This document shows positions 47,401 to 58,537 of a stretch of DNA of 64,000 nucleotides, piece after piece (within the stretch, counting starts at the first letter, position 1; each line of letters starts with the position of its first letter). The position numbers were made by a program, and so were the translations under genes. Below the pieces are notes generated by a model. That model was not told the origin of the DNA, made no database searches, and worked only from the letters and a program-made list of their open reading frames with translations. Where the stretch lies: the NCBI GenBank assembly GCA_963662155.1, contig OY759267.1, positions 14,367,489 through 14,431,488 on the forward strand. The letters are read 5' to 3'. This DNA comes from Lamellibrachia columna. Taxonomy: Eukaryota; Annelida; Polychaeta; Sabellida; Siboglinidae.

Positions 47401-48865
47401 GTTTCGGCAGATCCGCCACGTTCATCTCTTCGTGCGGGCGAGGGTGTGTTCTATAGAAAACCCATGCGAAACGTCAGCAACATTGCTCATTCAACCATAG
47501 CTCCTAACTAGTATAATGTCATTGTACAATGTAATTAGTCAATTTACCACATGGGCCTACATGTTTTATTGTGTATTACGTTATAACTTTTTAACAGGTC
47601 TCAATGTGTTAATTATGCTTATGTACACTATTTTATTGTGTCTTTTTATGTGAATGTACGTGTATTTTTATATGTCTTCTCCGGAAACGGATATCAAATA
47701 AAATAATGATAATAATAATATATACAGAAAACACTTGACTATTATGACGCAGATATGCTCGAAAGCCATCTGAGATATTATCGTTTCAATATGTGGATCA
47801 GAAACCAATTACATTGCCATTATAGCTGTTTATGGCCTTGCTGCTTGTTCGCACCTGATGTACAAACTAGGTGGCACCACTAACAACAAAACAGAACAAT
47901 GTAATGTAGCAATACTACGCCAGGTGGCAGCTCAATGTATCAGTGTTGCGCTGCTCGTTGTAACTGTTTAAATCCTAAAATGTCCCTAATATTTTTGTAT
48001 GTTTAATTTTATTATAACAAGTAATTTGCAACAGAGAATAAGTGCTACAGGCTTGGTGTCCTTGTGAGTCAACGGACACACGACAAGTCCTTCGTTTGTC
48101 TTATTTTCTCTCCATCCTGTCTGATCTGTCTGAGCTTTGCTACATTCTTCCTTATTTCAGTTTTCTCACTAAGTTCTCTTCGTTGACCTTCTCTTTGTAG
48201 TCTTCCTTCAATTTCCAGTTTCCAAAATAATGAATTTGTCAATTCTTATATTAAATTGTTTTGTCAGTCTGTCTTGTCTTGTCATCCTGTTCAATGCATA
48301 TTTCTTCTCGCTTTAATGTATGTCTTAATGTCTTAATGAAGACACGACTTTTTCACACAGAAGTGTGTCTTAAAACCTTCGGTGTCCAAAGAAATGTCTT
48401 CAAAATGTATATTTTTTTATTAAAATGTAAGTTTTCTATCCCATCCACATATGGCATACGAGCTATCGAAATACGATAGTTTATTTTTGTAAGAGAAACG
48501 GAAAGTAACGTTAATCTTACTTTATTATATAACAATTCAGTAATCCTTAATTTCATTTAACAACTTATCAGTGGTAATTTGGTCTTTCTCTGGATTAGCG
48601 GCAGATGCTTGTTATGGAAGGAACTGACGCGCACTTATAATGCTCCCGGTCGATATGCATCTTGTACAGACGCTGTACTAGGTCTCTACGGGGGAGTTAC
48701 TTACTTGACACCGCTGACATTCTCGTCAAAGGAGCTGTCGTAGCACGGCTGCAGTCCAAGAAAGCGTTGTCCATCCACAACTTCCACGGTGGCAGCCGTC
48801 AGACTGGCCAACCAACATACGACCAACAGAAGAAACAGCTGGCGTAGCATCGTCACAGTCGCCAT
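44458..48865 (-). CDS. CTSZ: Cathepsin Z (cathepsin X) copy 3, 7 exons, inverted
   Basis: Third cathepsin Z, on the opposite strand. Exons in coding order: 48865-48705, 47450-47332, 46818-46594, 46235-46088, 45565-45490, 44851-44762 and 44562-44458; 924 nt, 307 residues plus stop, no internal stop. Intron phases equal those of copies 1 and 2; exon 4 is one codon shorter and exon 1 longer. Signal peptide about 1-25, propeptide with C41, mature start near L68 (LPKQWDWRN), His-Ile-Pro 90-92, catalytic C98 (CGSCWGMG, Gly where the others have Ala), H246 (IDHIISV, Asp where the others have Asn) and N267. It is clearly more diverged than the copy 1/copy 2 pair, so it is an older duplicate. A partial copy of exon 3 lies 80 bp upstream in intron 2. 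AATAAA on the minus strand at 44310-44305 gives a short 3' UTR. Confidence 0.93.
46842..46918 (-). pseudogene. Partial duplicate of CTSZ copy 3 exon 3
   Basis: An 80-bp tandem duplication copied the end of intron 2, its AG acceptor and about the first 56 bases of exon 3. The copy encodes [18 protein letters not shown], with the first Cys of CGSCW changed to Gly, then loses homology and meets a stop if read into the true exon. It can only act as a decoy acceptor. Confidence 0.9.
47451..48704. other. CTSZ copy 3 intron 1, possible retroelement tail
   Basis: At 47560-47720 the plus strand ends TTCTCCGGAAACGG then ATATCAAATAAAATAATGAT with a TAA-type tail, which looks like the 3' end of a SINE or LINE. 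No coding domain is seen. The rest of the 1.25-kb intron is featureless. Confidence 0.35.
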
Positions 48866-50956
48866 TCGCAAGCACGAAAGACCTCGTATCTGTCGAACGG
48901 AACGTCTGTTGTATCATCCGCGTGACTTGCCTACTCCTCGCTCGAGATTGAGGGCAGTTTGAAGAGCTTCGACGTCCGATATCTTGACCTGATCGCTACT
49001 GCTGAACTTTGATTCTTTGTGTAAATACACACGTGAAGGCGTTGGCGAAAGCATTGCGACGTTTACCGTGTGAGCCTCGCTCAGATGTGTTCAGAGATGT
49101 AATGATATTCAAGGATAGTCTATGTCAGCAACACAATCTCCTAAATTGTACTTGACCCTAACATTCCAAATGTTTGCAACGAACTACCACGCAATCAGTG
49201 TTGGCGATGACCACGAATTACTAATAAACTTGCAGTGTGCTGATAATAACAATGTTGATTCACGTCGTGCCCATTTGACATTAGTCATAATTTCCATTGG
49301 TGATCATTACATTGTGTCATTCTAAATCAGAAGAACAGCAACAATCCATTGGTGGGATTAAGATAGTGGGTTTATCTCCATGCATAAATATCATCAACCT
49401 GTTTCGTTTTCTTACGTATAAAAAGTTTAAGAATTACGAGGTGTGTGTACGATAACTGCTGTTTAATTGTGCTTTATTTACTGTTGCTGTATGGGAACAG
49501 TGCATAATTGGGTGGGTACCTACAAGGGATTTGGAAACACAATGAGATGGGCTATAAATACCGCGAATATAATGAAAATCCGAACGCTACTTCTTGTAAT
49601 CTAGTACCCGATAACGAGCGCGCTACCCGGCTGACAAAAAGACTCGTAAATCAATGAATTGGACCTATATGGACCGGAGGTTAAGATATCACTGTGACTT
49701 AGACGCCACATTTGCAAGAAATAAAAATTACGAGCGCATTACTGTTACGCCATGCATGCATATTTTAGAAATGTGTGCATGCGAATCGGGGGCAACGCGT
49801 ACCACTTGGAAGCTGATTGATGAGCAAACGCCACTGCGGCTTTATTCTTACTATGGCGTCATTGTGCTACATACTATTTACACACATGTATATACTAATG
49901 CAAACTTATAGTTGGACGATGTTAAAGGTATATAACAGGCCCGTCCTCGGGGTTTTGAAAAAGGGGGTTCGAGCGTAGACAATCAGACGGGGATTTATAA
50001 TACGTGATACAGTTATAAAAAACAAAATTCTCTCAAAAAGTGGGATTCGTTCGAACCCCTAACCCCCCCCCCTCCCCCACCAAGGAGGACATGTATTATG
50101 TCCAGGAGGCTAAAACGGATATGTACGAGATGTTTGGTTTGGGATTACGTGATGTTGGCATCCGAGTCACAACGCGGCTTAGCGAGCACCAGATGGTCAG
50201 AGAGGGGTATTATCCTCATTACGCTTCGTTATAATAACTAAATTAACGCCAGTGCACCTGTCCATGCGCAAACGCGATTTAATGACGCAATGGTTATGTT
50301 TTCACAGGTGGACTAACAATCAACCGCCGTCGATTGATGCTGTACTCAACACGGGACTCTGTGGATGGAAGAAACTTGGACATGTTGGGTGGAGTCTCCG
50401 AAATGGGAGCACGAAGAAGTTTGCCAAGATTATGTTCTTCATCGTAGTTCCCTTTATATGGGGCGAGGCCGATCAGTTCTTGCACTGGTGCACTGTCTTG
50501 GACGTTGCTTTTATCCACAACTCGTTATTGGCAGATTAGTCTGCCGACCCAATCTTCTCCTTCTGGTCATTCCATCTCCTTTTATCCGCCCTCTTTGATA
50601 CTGAAATGTTCCGGACCCCGTAGTCCTCGCAGACCTGCAGCTTCTCTTGGTGCTGCTCTGTCAGCGCCACCTTCTCAAGACCACACATGCATGCCGTTTT
50701 TTTACACGCTCTCGGCAATTTCTCTTTCACACGTTTTGATATTGTTCTGTTCATCTATCTTTGAAGAGATATTGTTGATGAAATGCCGAGACACAATTGA
50801 TTTCTAGAAGCTTGGGATAACGACGTTTAGAAAACGAAATGTAAGACTGAGACAAAACTCGTGGAGATTCTAAGACACACACAGTAGAAATACATATTCC
50901 GCCAGTTTGTGTCTTGAATGTTCTACCAAACATGTCTACACTAACGTTTAAATACA
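48866..50956. other. CTSZ copy 3 upstream region and intergenic sequence
   Basis: A CACGTG core followed by A lies at 49030-49035, about 165 bp before the CTSZ copy 3 start, the only E-box of that type near it. A C-rich tract (CCCCCCCCCTCCCCC) is at about 50061-50078. Several 70-100 codon frames at 50250-50800 overlap on both strands and show no domain. Confidence 0.4.
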
Positions 50957-51155
50957 CCCAGCTAACAAAACCTCATTGGGCCAATGAAGTTCAAAATGAC
51001 CTTTTTCATTGGCCCATCATTGGCTGTTTTTCAATGATTCACAGTCATCAAGTTTTCATCATGGCAAGCTAAAGTCAGTTGAGCCAATGACAGCCACCAT
51101 TGGGCCAATCATGTTTTTAGAGCCATCATTAGCCCAGTAAATTTTGTTAACTGGG
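50957..51155. mobile_element. 199-bp MITE with CCAAT-rich interior
   Basis: The left end CCCAGCTAACAAAAC is the near-exact reverse complement of the right end ATTTTGTTAACTGGG (14 of 15). The interior repeats CATTGGGCCAATGA, TTGAGCCAATGA and CATTGGCCCATCATTGGC. No ORF. The target duplication is not obvious, so superfamily is unassigned. Confidence 0.75.
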
Positions 51156-52232
51156 ACCGTGTATATAGAAATAGCGCGCTAACATTTAGAGTTTGGTGAA
51201 TGTACTATTTTCCAAACAATTATCTTAAGCATGCCAGGAAGTCCAGTAAGTCCACAATGAAAGGGTCATTCATCAGTTAGCCATAAAATGCCTTTGTTGC
51301 TCTCAAAAGAGTGACAATGCTTAGTACTGCTAGCTGAGTCTTCTTCTGAAGAAGTTTGGTGACTCAATTCAGACAGCCTGCACCAGTATTGTCTGGTGCT
51401 AATTTGTAGTGTGGTTAAAGTACAAAGGGGATATTGAGCATTGGACATTGGCAGGTGCTAATCCACCCTCTCAGCAAACATTAGTTGTGGACTTGTAGTC
51501 ACTGTCAGCCATAACATGCCTAACAGTGTTCATTGATTCATATATCATATATATTTAATGGTTATATTTCTTTATTTCTTTTCTCTTGTTATGTTGTGCT
51601 ATAAAATTTATTTTTAAAAGTATTTTCAGTTTAAATACATTTTAACATTTATTTGAATGCACACCCTGAACAGTTTGCATTTGAATGCAAATTCCACCTT
51701 TGAATGGAATGCAACCCCCAGTTTGGGCCCAAACATAAATAGGTTTTTTACAGTTTCCCTCATAAAAAAGTCTGATCAACTTCCATTTCCCAGTCAACTC
51801 TTCCTGAATTATATAAATTCATTCACAATGTTTTTTTTTTAAAATACATTATTATTACTATACAGAGTTACTATAATATCATACAAGATGTACTCGTACT
51901 CATGGCAATGTACTCGTACTTGCACTCAGCTTTGAACGATGTACTCATACTTGTACTCAACCATCACCAATGTACTCGTACTTTACTCGTGAAAATGTAC
52001 TCGGCCCCAGGTCTGGTTAGCACACCCACAAACTCCGATCACGAGGGTTATGGTGAAATGCCTGGCCACAAATAAATAGTTCAAGATATGTAAACACTGC
52101 TCTTTCCATTATAACGCAGATGATTTTTTTTAAACAAGCTTTAGAATGTATTCTCAATATTTGTAGATAGCAAAACATTTGTATTCTTATTCAAGTACTT
52201 TCATGGTTCTAGGAAAATTTTCTTTTGTATAG
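51156..52232. other. Intergenic with ATGTACTCGTACT repeats
   Basis: At 51885-52005 a degenerate unit of about 35-40 bp built on ATGTACTCGTACTTG is repeated three to four times. Otherwise nothing is recognised. Confidence 0.5.
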
Positions 52233-52446
52233 GATAGGACACAGCACTGTGAGGAAAAAGCCTTGGTCACACGAGGAGAAGTCAGCAGTAGAGAAACACT
52301 TGAGCAGATTCATCACAATGATAATAGCGCCAGGAAAGAAGGCTTGTGCGGAGGCAGTGGAACTGGAATCAGCATTGCAGTGTCGGTCTTGGGAAGCAGT
52401 CAAATATTATGTGTACAATTGTATTCAGATGAAGAAAAAAAATTAA
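52233..52446 (+). CDS. Probable terminal exon with a SANT/Myb-like domain
   Basis: A pyrimidine-rich tract and AG at 52231-52232 (TTTTCTTTTGTATAG) precede a frame encoding RKKPWSHEEKSAVEKHL, PGKKACAEAVE and CRSWEAVKYYVYNCI, stopping at 52444-52446. The pattern PW--EE--AV--H, then PGK--C, then RSW--VK-YV-N resembles the C-terminal segment of a family of uncharacterised animal proteins, and the spaced Trp residues suggest a Myb/SANT-like fold; this rests on memory. AATAAA at 52644-52649 fits a last exon. I cannot find upstream exons, so it may be a gene end or a retained fragment of a mobile gene. Confidence 0.4.
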
Positions 52447-52758
52447 GGAAGTGAATAATTTTTTTAGAAGGCTGCAAAAGGGACAATAGGAAGACCTATA
52501 TATTCCTCTTATATTGTGTGTTAGGTGTGTAGCCAAGTCATTTATGCAGTGCATAGACATGTATGTATTTTGTATCCACGCACATTTCTATTAATGACTG
52601 TTGCGTGCATCATTTGTGCTATTCATATTTGCATTTTCTAAAGAATAAAAATGATGAACCTTTTAACAAAACTGTGTGTCTTGCATATAGGAAGTAGATT
52701 GATACATATGAAGGTTATATACAGTGTAATGTCATTGCTTTCATGCAGCAGTAACAAT

Positions 52759-52760
<2 letters not shown>

Positions 52761-52857
<97 letters not shown>

Positions 52858-52866
52858 TATATATAG
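52761..52866. repeat. TA dinucleotide microsatellite
   Basis: (TA)n of about 45 copies with one AATTA interruption at the right end. Confidence 0.97.
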
Positions 52867-53440
52867 TAAAGTAGAATAGCATATTCTCAAGCACCACATA
52901 TAATTCGACAACCAGGTACATTCTTTATTCTTATTTGAGATTGCACCTTCTGATTTTCCTAGGGCGATGTATATGTGTACCCACATGCAAACGCACAGTA
53001 AAGTTAATGTTTCCATGAAAAGCGCACCATATGAAATCAATCTAGGAAGTCTTCAGTAAGGAGCATGTATGGTTTCTTCTTTGCGAATGTGTATGTAAAG
53101 TCATCGGTTGGGAAGTGACTGCAGGGATCCTCGTTGACAAGTGTCTCTGGTGAAGTATTTGCTTGGGAGCATATGTAGCGGTTCGCAGTTGTAAGTGTGT
53201 ATGGGAAGTCCTTAGTTGAGAGAGTGTGTGTGACAGGTTCTCAGTTGCAGGTGTACAGTCATATAATTATTGGGTCTTCTAAAGCAAGCTAGTCAGTATG
53301 ATCCACAATGTCTATAATACCAACTAAAACAAATTAGAGTTAAATATTTTCACAAACTTTGTTTTTATGAGCTTATTAATTGGGTCCCCAGTTGCAGGTG
53401 TTCTGTCACAAGTACCCACTTGGCACCCTGTACACGTATG
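52867..53440. other. Intergenic, no recognised gene
   Basis: Loosely repeated AAGTC--TAGTTG-GAG and GTTCTCAGTTGCAGGTGT motifs (53085-53255, 53380-53405) suggest an old degenerate repeat of about 60 bp. No coding signal. Confidence 0.4.
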
Positions 53441-53441
53441 G

Positions 53442-53538
<97 letters not shown>

Positions 53539-53592
53539 TGAGTGCGCGTGCGTGTGTGTGTGAGTGCGTGTGTGTGTGTGTGTGAGTGAGCG
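53441..53592. repeat. TG and TGCG microsatellite
   Basis: (TG)n, then (CGTG)n, then mixed TGTG/TGAG, ending in GAGAGA. Compound simple repeat. Confidence 0.96.
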
Positions 53593-55252
53593 AGAGAGAA
53601 ACGGAGACGAATATATTTGAACTGCTCTTGGGTATATATTATATGTTTTCTGCTCATTCGCTATGGAAACTAAGGCATGCGTTGGATTAATTTCACCAAG
53701 AGCATCGTTTAATTATGTTTGCTGTAAGAAAAACACGTCACTTAACGAAAATCGCTTTATTTCAATATTGGTATCTTATGCAAATTCACACCGGCAAAAA
53801 TGCTAAAAAGATCTATTTGTAGCAATACCGCTACCATATTATGTTCTTAAAACGAACATTTAAATACAATTGGCAATTACTGTAAACATTCTAATAACTC
53901 AGTATACTTTGAAAGGTGGCGAATATCACACTGCATGTCATGTGTTCTCTAAACAAGTAAACAGGCGTTCATGTATAAAAACAAAACCATAAACACTCCT
54001 TAACGAGAACTAAACTTGCCTCACACAAAACACACGGTGACGTCAAATATGTAAAACATTAAGTAAACACGTTCTATTCTATCGGATAATGTCACATTAC
54101 GTTCATATTCGATCATGACGTTTGGATGACATTCAAACATCACTATACAAATGGATGGAGGTGCGTCGGACCACCCAAAAGATCACGGACCATCCGATAG
54201 AAAGAAACAATACATGTTATATACCGATAAAAAGAAACAATACATGTTATATACCGATAGAGAGAAACAATACATATTATATACCGATTCGTTTGGTAAC
54301 AAAACTATTGCACAACCTAAACCAGCGAAATCGAATAATAACGTTAAGTAGTAGCATGTAAACAAATTAATGACAGTAGGAATAAAATAATAATGAAATT
54401 AAAACAAATACAGTAGTACTTTAACGATTTAAATATTCGCTTTGGAAACAGAAACATCCTGAAGAATTGTCTCATTTTAACGTCTTAAGACCAAATCGAC
54501 GGACTTTGGTAGGACAAACCCGCGCGAGAATGTAGGTCAACGACAGTGGACTGCCATATCGTTAGAGCGCTTCCTCGCGGTCCAATGTAGCTGATTATTT
54601 GTGGCAATGTTGTCATGTTCTTGCAATAGCCGTCTTTGTGACGCCACAGTGACGTCGTTAACGTCACCGATCACGTCATAAATAGGGGACGTCGTACGCA
54701 TTATCTTAGGGAGATTTTATTAGGGACGGTTAGTATTCATTGGCATCCTCGGGGGAGAGAGGAACAACCACATAGATGTATAGTCTGTATTACATATTTA
54801 TGGGAACAACTATGTGGCTCTCTTGTTGAAAACTCGACAACCTGTATAAATGAACGGGCAAAGAACTGACGGCACTTTTGTTATGTTGCTTATTCTTGCG
54901 GGGAGACGTCTACTTCGATACATAATTATCTCCCGCCCTCCGCGCTGTCTCACCGAATTCACAATCCTTGTACAAGCACCCCACCCGTCCCAGAAGTGGC
55001 AGTAATTGCGCAAGCACACCGTCCACTTGTTCATCGCACTGCCTCTCCGAAGAGGTTGTCACTGTACAAGCAACCGCCCCCGCCCCCCCGAATCATCGTG
55101 CAAACAGGCCGTTCGCATTGTCCACTCGAATGGGCCGTTGTCGTGCAAACAGGCCGTCCCCTGGGTCTCCGAGCTGTTCCCCGGAGTCATTGTTCAAGCA
55201 ACGCCCTGTCTCCCAGAAGGGACCGTTGTTGCGCGCAAAAACGCACCTCCCC
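53593..55252. other. Intergenic and probable scratch 3' UTR
   Basis: Three copies of GAAACAATACATGTTATATA followed by CCGATA lie at 54200-54290. The segment adjoining the scratch stop codon (54960-55252) has three to four spaced copies of GTACAAGCA or GTGCAAACAGGCCGT and is GC-rich; it is likely 3' UTR. No other gene is seen. Confidence 0.45.
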
Positions 55253-58200
55253 TCACGTCGTCTGCCGGAAATGTGCTTCGTCTCGCAGACACGCCGACTC
55301 GTAGTGCTTGTTGAGGTACGACTTGAGCGCGAACGTCTTGCTACATCGCTCGCAGCGGAAGTGCTTTGCCGCCGAGTGCGTCTGCATGTGAGCGCGCAGG
55401 TTCGACCGGTCGGCGAAGGCGCGGCCGCAGTGCGCGCACCCGTACGGCTTCTCCCCGCTGTGGGACCGCAGATGGCCCTGCAGCAGCCACGGGCGCGAGA
55501 ACGCCTTGCTGCACACCGGGCACACGTGGCGCAGTTCGTGCGTGAGTAAGTGCATCGCCAGCGCCGGCATGCTCACGTACGCCTTCCCGCACTGGCCGCA
55601 TCTGTCGACAGACAACAGTTGAGTGTGTCGTTACACAGACATGTTGGAAAATGGAAACAACTTTAAGGGACAGGCTTATATAGTTCCTTGTAAGTTATTT
55701 ACGAGGTATTTGAAATGGCAAGAAGTCCATTTCGAGAAAGTGGTTCTTAACAAGGGTCCAAAACGTCGCACAACCCGTCCGTGACACTTTATCCTCTGCA
55801 GTCATCTGCACAAACGACAGAGAGTACCATTAAGATGAAGGCGAAACATAGCCCTACACTCATACATTAGATTTGTCGATGAAATTCTAACATGAGAAAT
55901 GTAGTAAAAAAGACATCGTTATTGGATGACTCAAATGCAAATACTTTAAAGAAGTAATATAAAGTGGTCACGCTAAGGAACCGGAGGTTGATTAGTCAAC
56001 TGCGGAAACAGAACAATTTCAACAACACAAACATTTCATTGACGTGACAGACGAAAACATATCAGCAAGCAAAGGACCACATTGCGACATTACGAAAACT
56101 ACAGAAAATAAACTATAGCTAAAATATGGAGACATCGCAGCCAGAATACATCATTGGTTTAGGCTTCATATCCGTGGCGGGTAGAAGAAGACTCTTCCTA
56201 CGAGAGTTCATACAAACCTTCGAGCCATATTACTGTCGAGACTGCGGTGCGTCTGTTTGTGTCGGGAGAGGTTCGACGATGTCGCGTAGTGTTTTCCGCA
56301 TTCATTGCACGAGTAGCGCGGTCGCCGCATCACCACGTCCTGTGTATCCGTCCGCCGCGATCGGCCATCCGTGACGAAGAAAGAGTCGTATGTGTAGCCG
56401 ACCGTGACGCCGTTCTGTAACCAACACGGGGAGATAACCATTAAAATTAAGTTTTAATTAATAAATACTCTAGTTACGTGCTGTATATTTCTTGGAAACA
56501 ATTAAGACCAATACATAAGTAATAGTTAATATATTTATGTTTGATTACCCGCATTGGCATATTCATTTGCTAAAACATGTGCCTAGGTTAGTGTGGCGTG
56601 TAACAAATATGCGCATACTGTTGAGCAGTGGGATACATACTGTTGAGCAGTGGGATACATTGGCATATGCCACGTACATTTGACATACTGTTGAGCAGTG
56701 GGATACATTGGCATATGCCATGTACATTTGACATACTGTTGAGCAGTGGGATACATACTGTTGAGCAGTGGGATACATACTGTTGAGCAGTGGGATACAT
56801 ACTGTTGAGCAGTGGGATACATTGGCATATGCCATGTACATTTGACACACTGCGAACGGGGTCACTGCTGTGTTGGATATGACGTAACGATACATCGTTA
56901 CACACCAGGCAGAGAATTAATATTGTTATCACAATGTCTACATGGAGTACATGACTGTTTACTTAGTGTATGACTGTGCATATTATATAAGTTTGTACAT
57001 GTTATGTACATGGTAATGTACGTTGTGTATGACGGTGTACATGCGTGCATGTAATGTACATGAAATGTGTACGTTGCGTATGCTGGTGTAACTTCTGTGC
57101 ATGTGGTGTACATGACTGTGTGCGCAAGACGTACGCGTGACGGCGTACAAGCATTGTGTACATGACAGTGTACGTTGTGTACATATGATGTACAAGCTCA
57201 TATACAATGTACGGTCGTGACGGACCTGGAACGACTGACTACGACGAAACTGCCCCACCAGAGAGTCGGTGGCGCTGACCGAGTCGTCGAAGCCGGGACT
57301 GGCTGGCTCGCTGTCGACGTCGCTCATTGACCGGTTGTTGCTCGCCACGGACGGACTACTGCAGTAGCGGGGAGGCGTGATCACTCCGTGGCCGTAATCT
57401 GTCGTGGACAAAGAACACACGGTAGTCATCACGGAAGGCTTTGTCCCGTACGCCACTTATGGCGCGTCGTCCATCATCCCAGAGAGATGAAGGGAGAAGT
57501 TTAATTAAATGCCGGAAATCAGTGGCTTCGTGATATGTTGGCATTTCACGTTATTGAAATCCATTAGCCGTTTGAACCAGTTGTGACATCGCTGCGCATC
57601 AACTGGTTGGTCCATGAAACGTACTAACCAAGAATGGCATTTCACTGAAAGCCAATAAACACTACGCACTCTCACACATGCCCCACCTTTATGTTACGAC
57701 TGGAAGTGCAAAGAACCATTCATCGAATTTAGATAACGCAGTAACTATTAGATAAGAATTTGGGCTCTTTGAGCAACAACATATTTTGCCAAATATTAAA
57801 AGCAAAACGACAGTTTGATTTATTGTTTGAGCCAGTTTTGTATTCGTCTGTGTATTTATTGTTGATTTCCCGTCAGTTGACAGAGCATGGGCCAGAATAT
57901 GTCGTTAGATGTTGCGAACCGGGATAGTGTTTGTTAATTTCAGATTTAAAAAAAAATAGTCGTGTATGAAATATAATAGTCATTTCTTAAATTAAGTCCC
58001 CGCGCCAAACATCGACCAGTGAACAGTCGAGGTGGAACAATGACACGTTGCATAAACCAACCGTGCCTAAATTTTCCATCCGTTCACCTATCGCTTTTGA
58101 GCAGTGTCGTTACCAGTAGCTTAACAGGTAATGTTGTGCCCTTGATACGACTGCCCTGTGAGAATTAACGACGTGACGAGAATCACTCCATGCGTACTAA

Positions 58201-58537
58201 CCAATGCGTATTTGATACACACGTTCACTTGTTAAGTCACGGGGCAAACGTAAAAAAACCGGAGTCATTCATTCGGTTGGCGAGTATATTGACGATATGA
58301 TAGAAAGTGAAACATGCACCTATTAGTTCAATGGATCTGCCAGATGACACGTAGTACAACGTTTGACCTACCAGTAGAGATACGGACAGCAAGAGGGACA
58401 TCGCTGCCCAGTTGCGCGCTCTCCGAGACCGACTCGATGGCGACGGGCAGAAGACAGGCGGTCTTGGAACTGTGGCGACAGCCATGCTCCGAAGAGAACC
58501 GCTTGTCCGTCTTCTTGATGAGAAACGAACGCGGCAT
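55253..58537 (-). CDS. scrt: Scratch-family zinc-finger repressor, 4 exons
   Basis: Snail-superfamily C2H2 transcription factor; Scratch proteins repress non-neuronal or proliferative genes in neurons by binding E-box-like CAGGTG sites. Exons in coding order: 58537-58372, 57398-57226, 56414-56218 and 55601-55253; 885 nt, 294 residues plus stop, all junctions GT-AG and in phase. The protein starts with the SNAG repressor motif MPRSFLIKK. Residues 120-134 read [15 protein letters not shown], a Scratch-specific block before finger 1. Fingers: 149-169 ([20 protein letters not shown]), 180-200 ([20 protein letters not shown]), 206-226 ([20 protein letters not shown]), 234-254 and 262-283 (last one C2HC, ending KHYESAC). 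Fingers 2-5 are in one GC-rich exon. The PWLLQGH and [12 protein letters not shown] signatures separate it from Snail. Intron 2 contains tandem repeats. It appears intact. Confidence 0.93.
56609..56842. repeat. 22-bp tandem repeat in scratch intron 2
   Basis: About seven copies of TACTGTTGAGCAGTGGGATA followed by CA, interleaved three times with a spacer containing the palindrome GGCATATGCC and TGTACATTTGACA. The pattern is a small higher-order repeat. Confidence 0.9.
56940..57215. repeat. TGTACATG-rich degenerate repeat in scratch intron 2
   Basis: Loosely repeated GTGTACATG, GTACGTTG and GCATGTAATGTACATG motifs over about 275 bp, ending about 10 bp from the exon 2 donor. Confidence 0.7.

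Noticed and set aside
50250..50810. Overlapping frames of 70-100 codons on both strands
   Set aside because: No recognisable domain and no splice structure; likely chance.
54968..55549. Plus-strand 193-codon frame over the finger exon
   Set aside because: Shadow of the GC-rich scratch exon 4 on the opposite strand.
55253..58537. Snail rather than Scratch
   Set aside because: The [15 protein letters not shown] block, the [11 protein letters not shown] finger and the [12 protein letters not shown] ending fit Scratch; Snail fingers differ at these positions.
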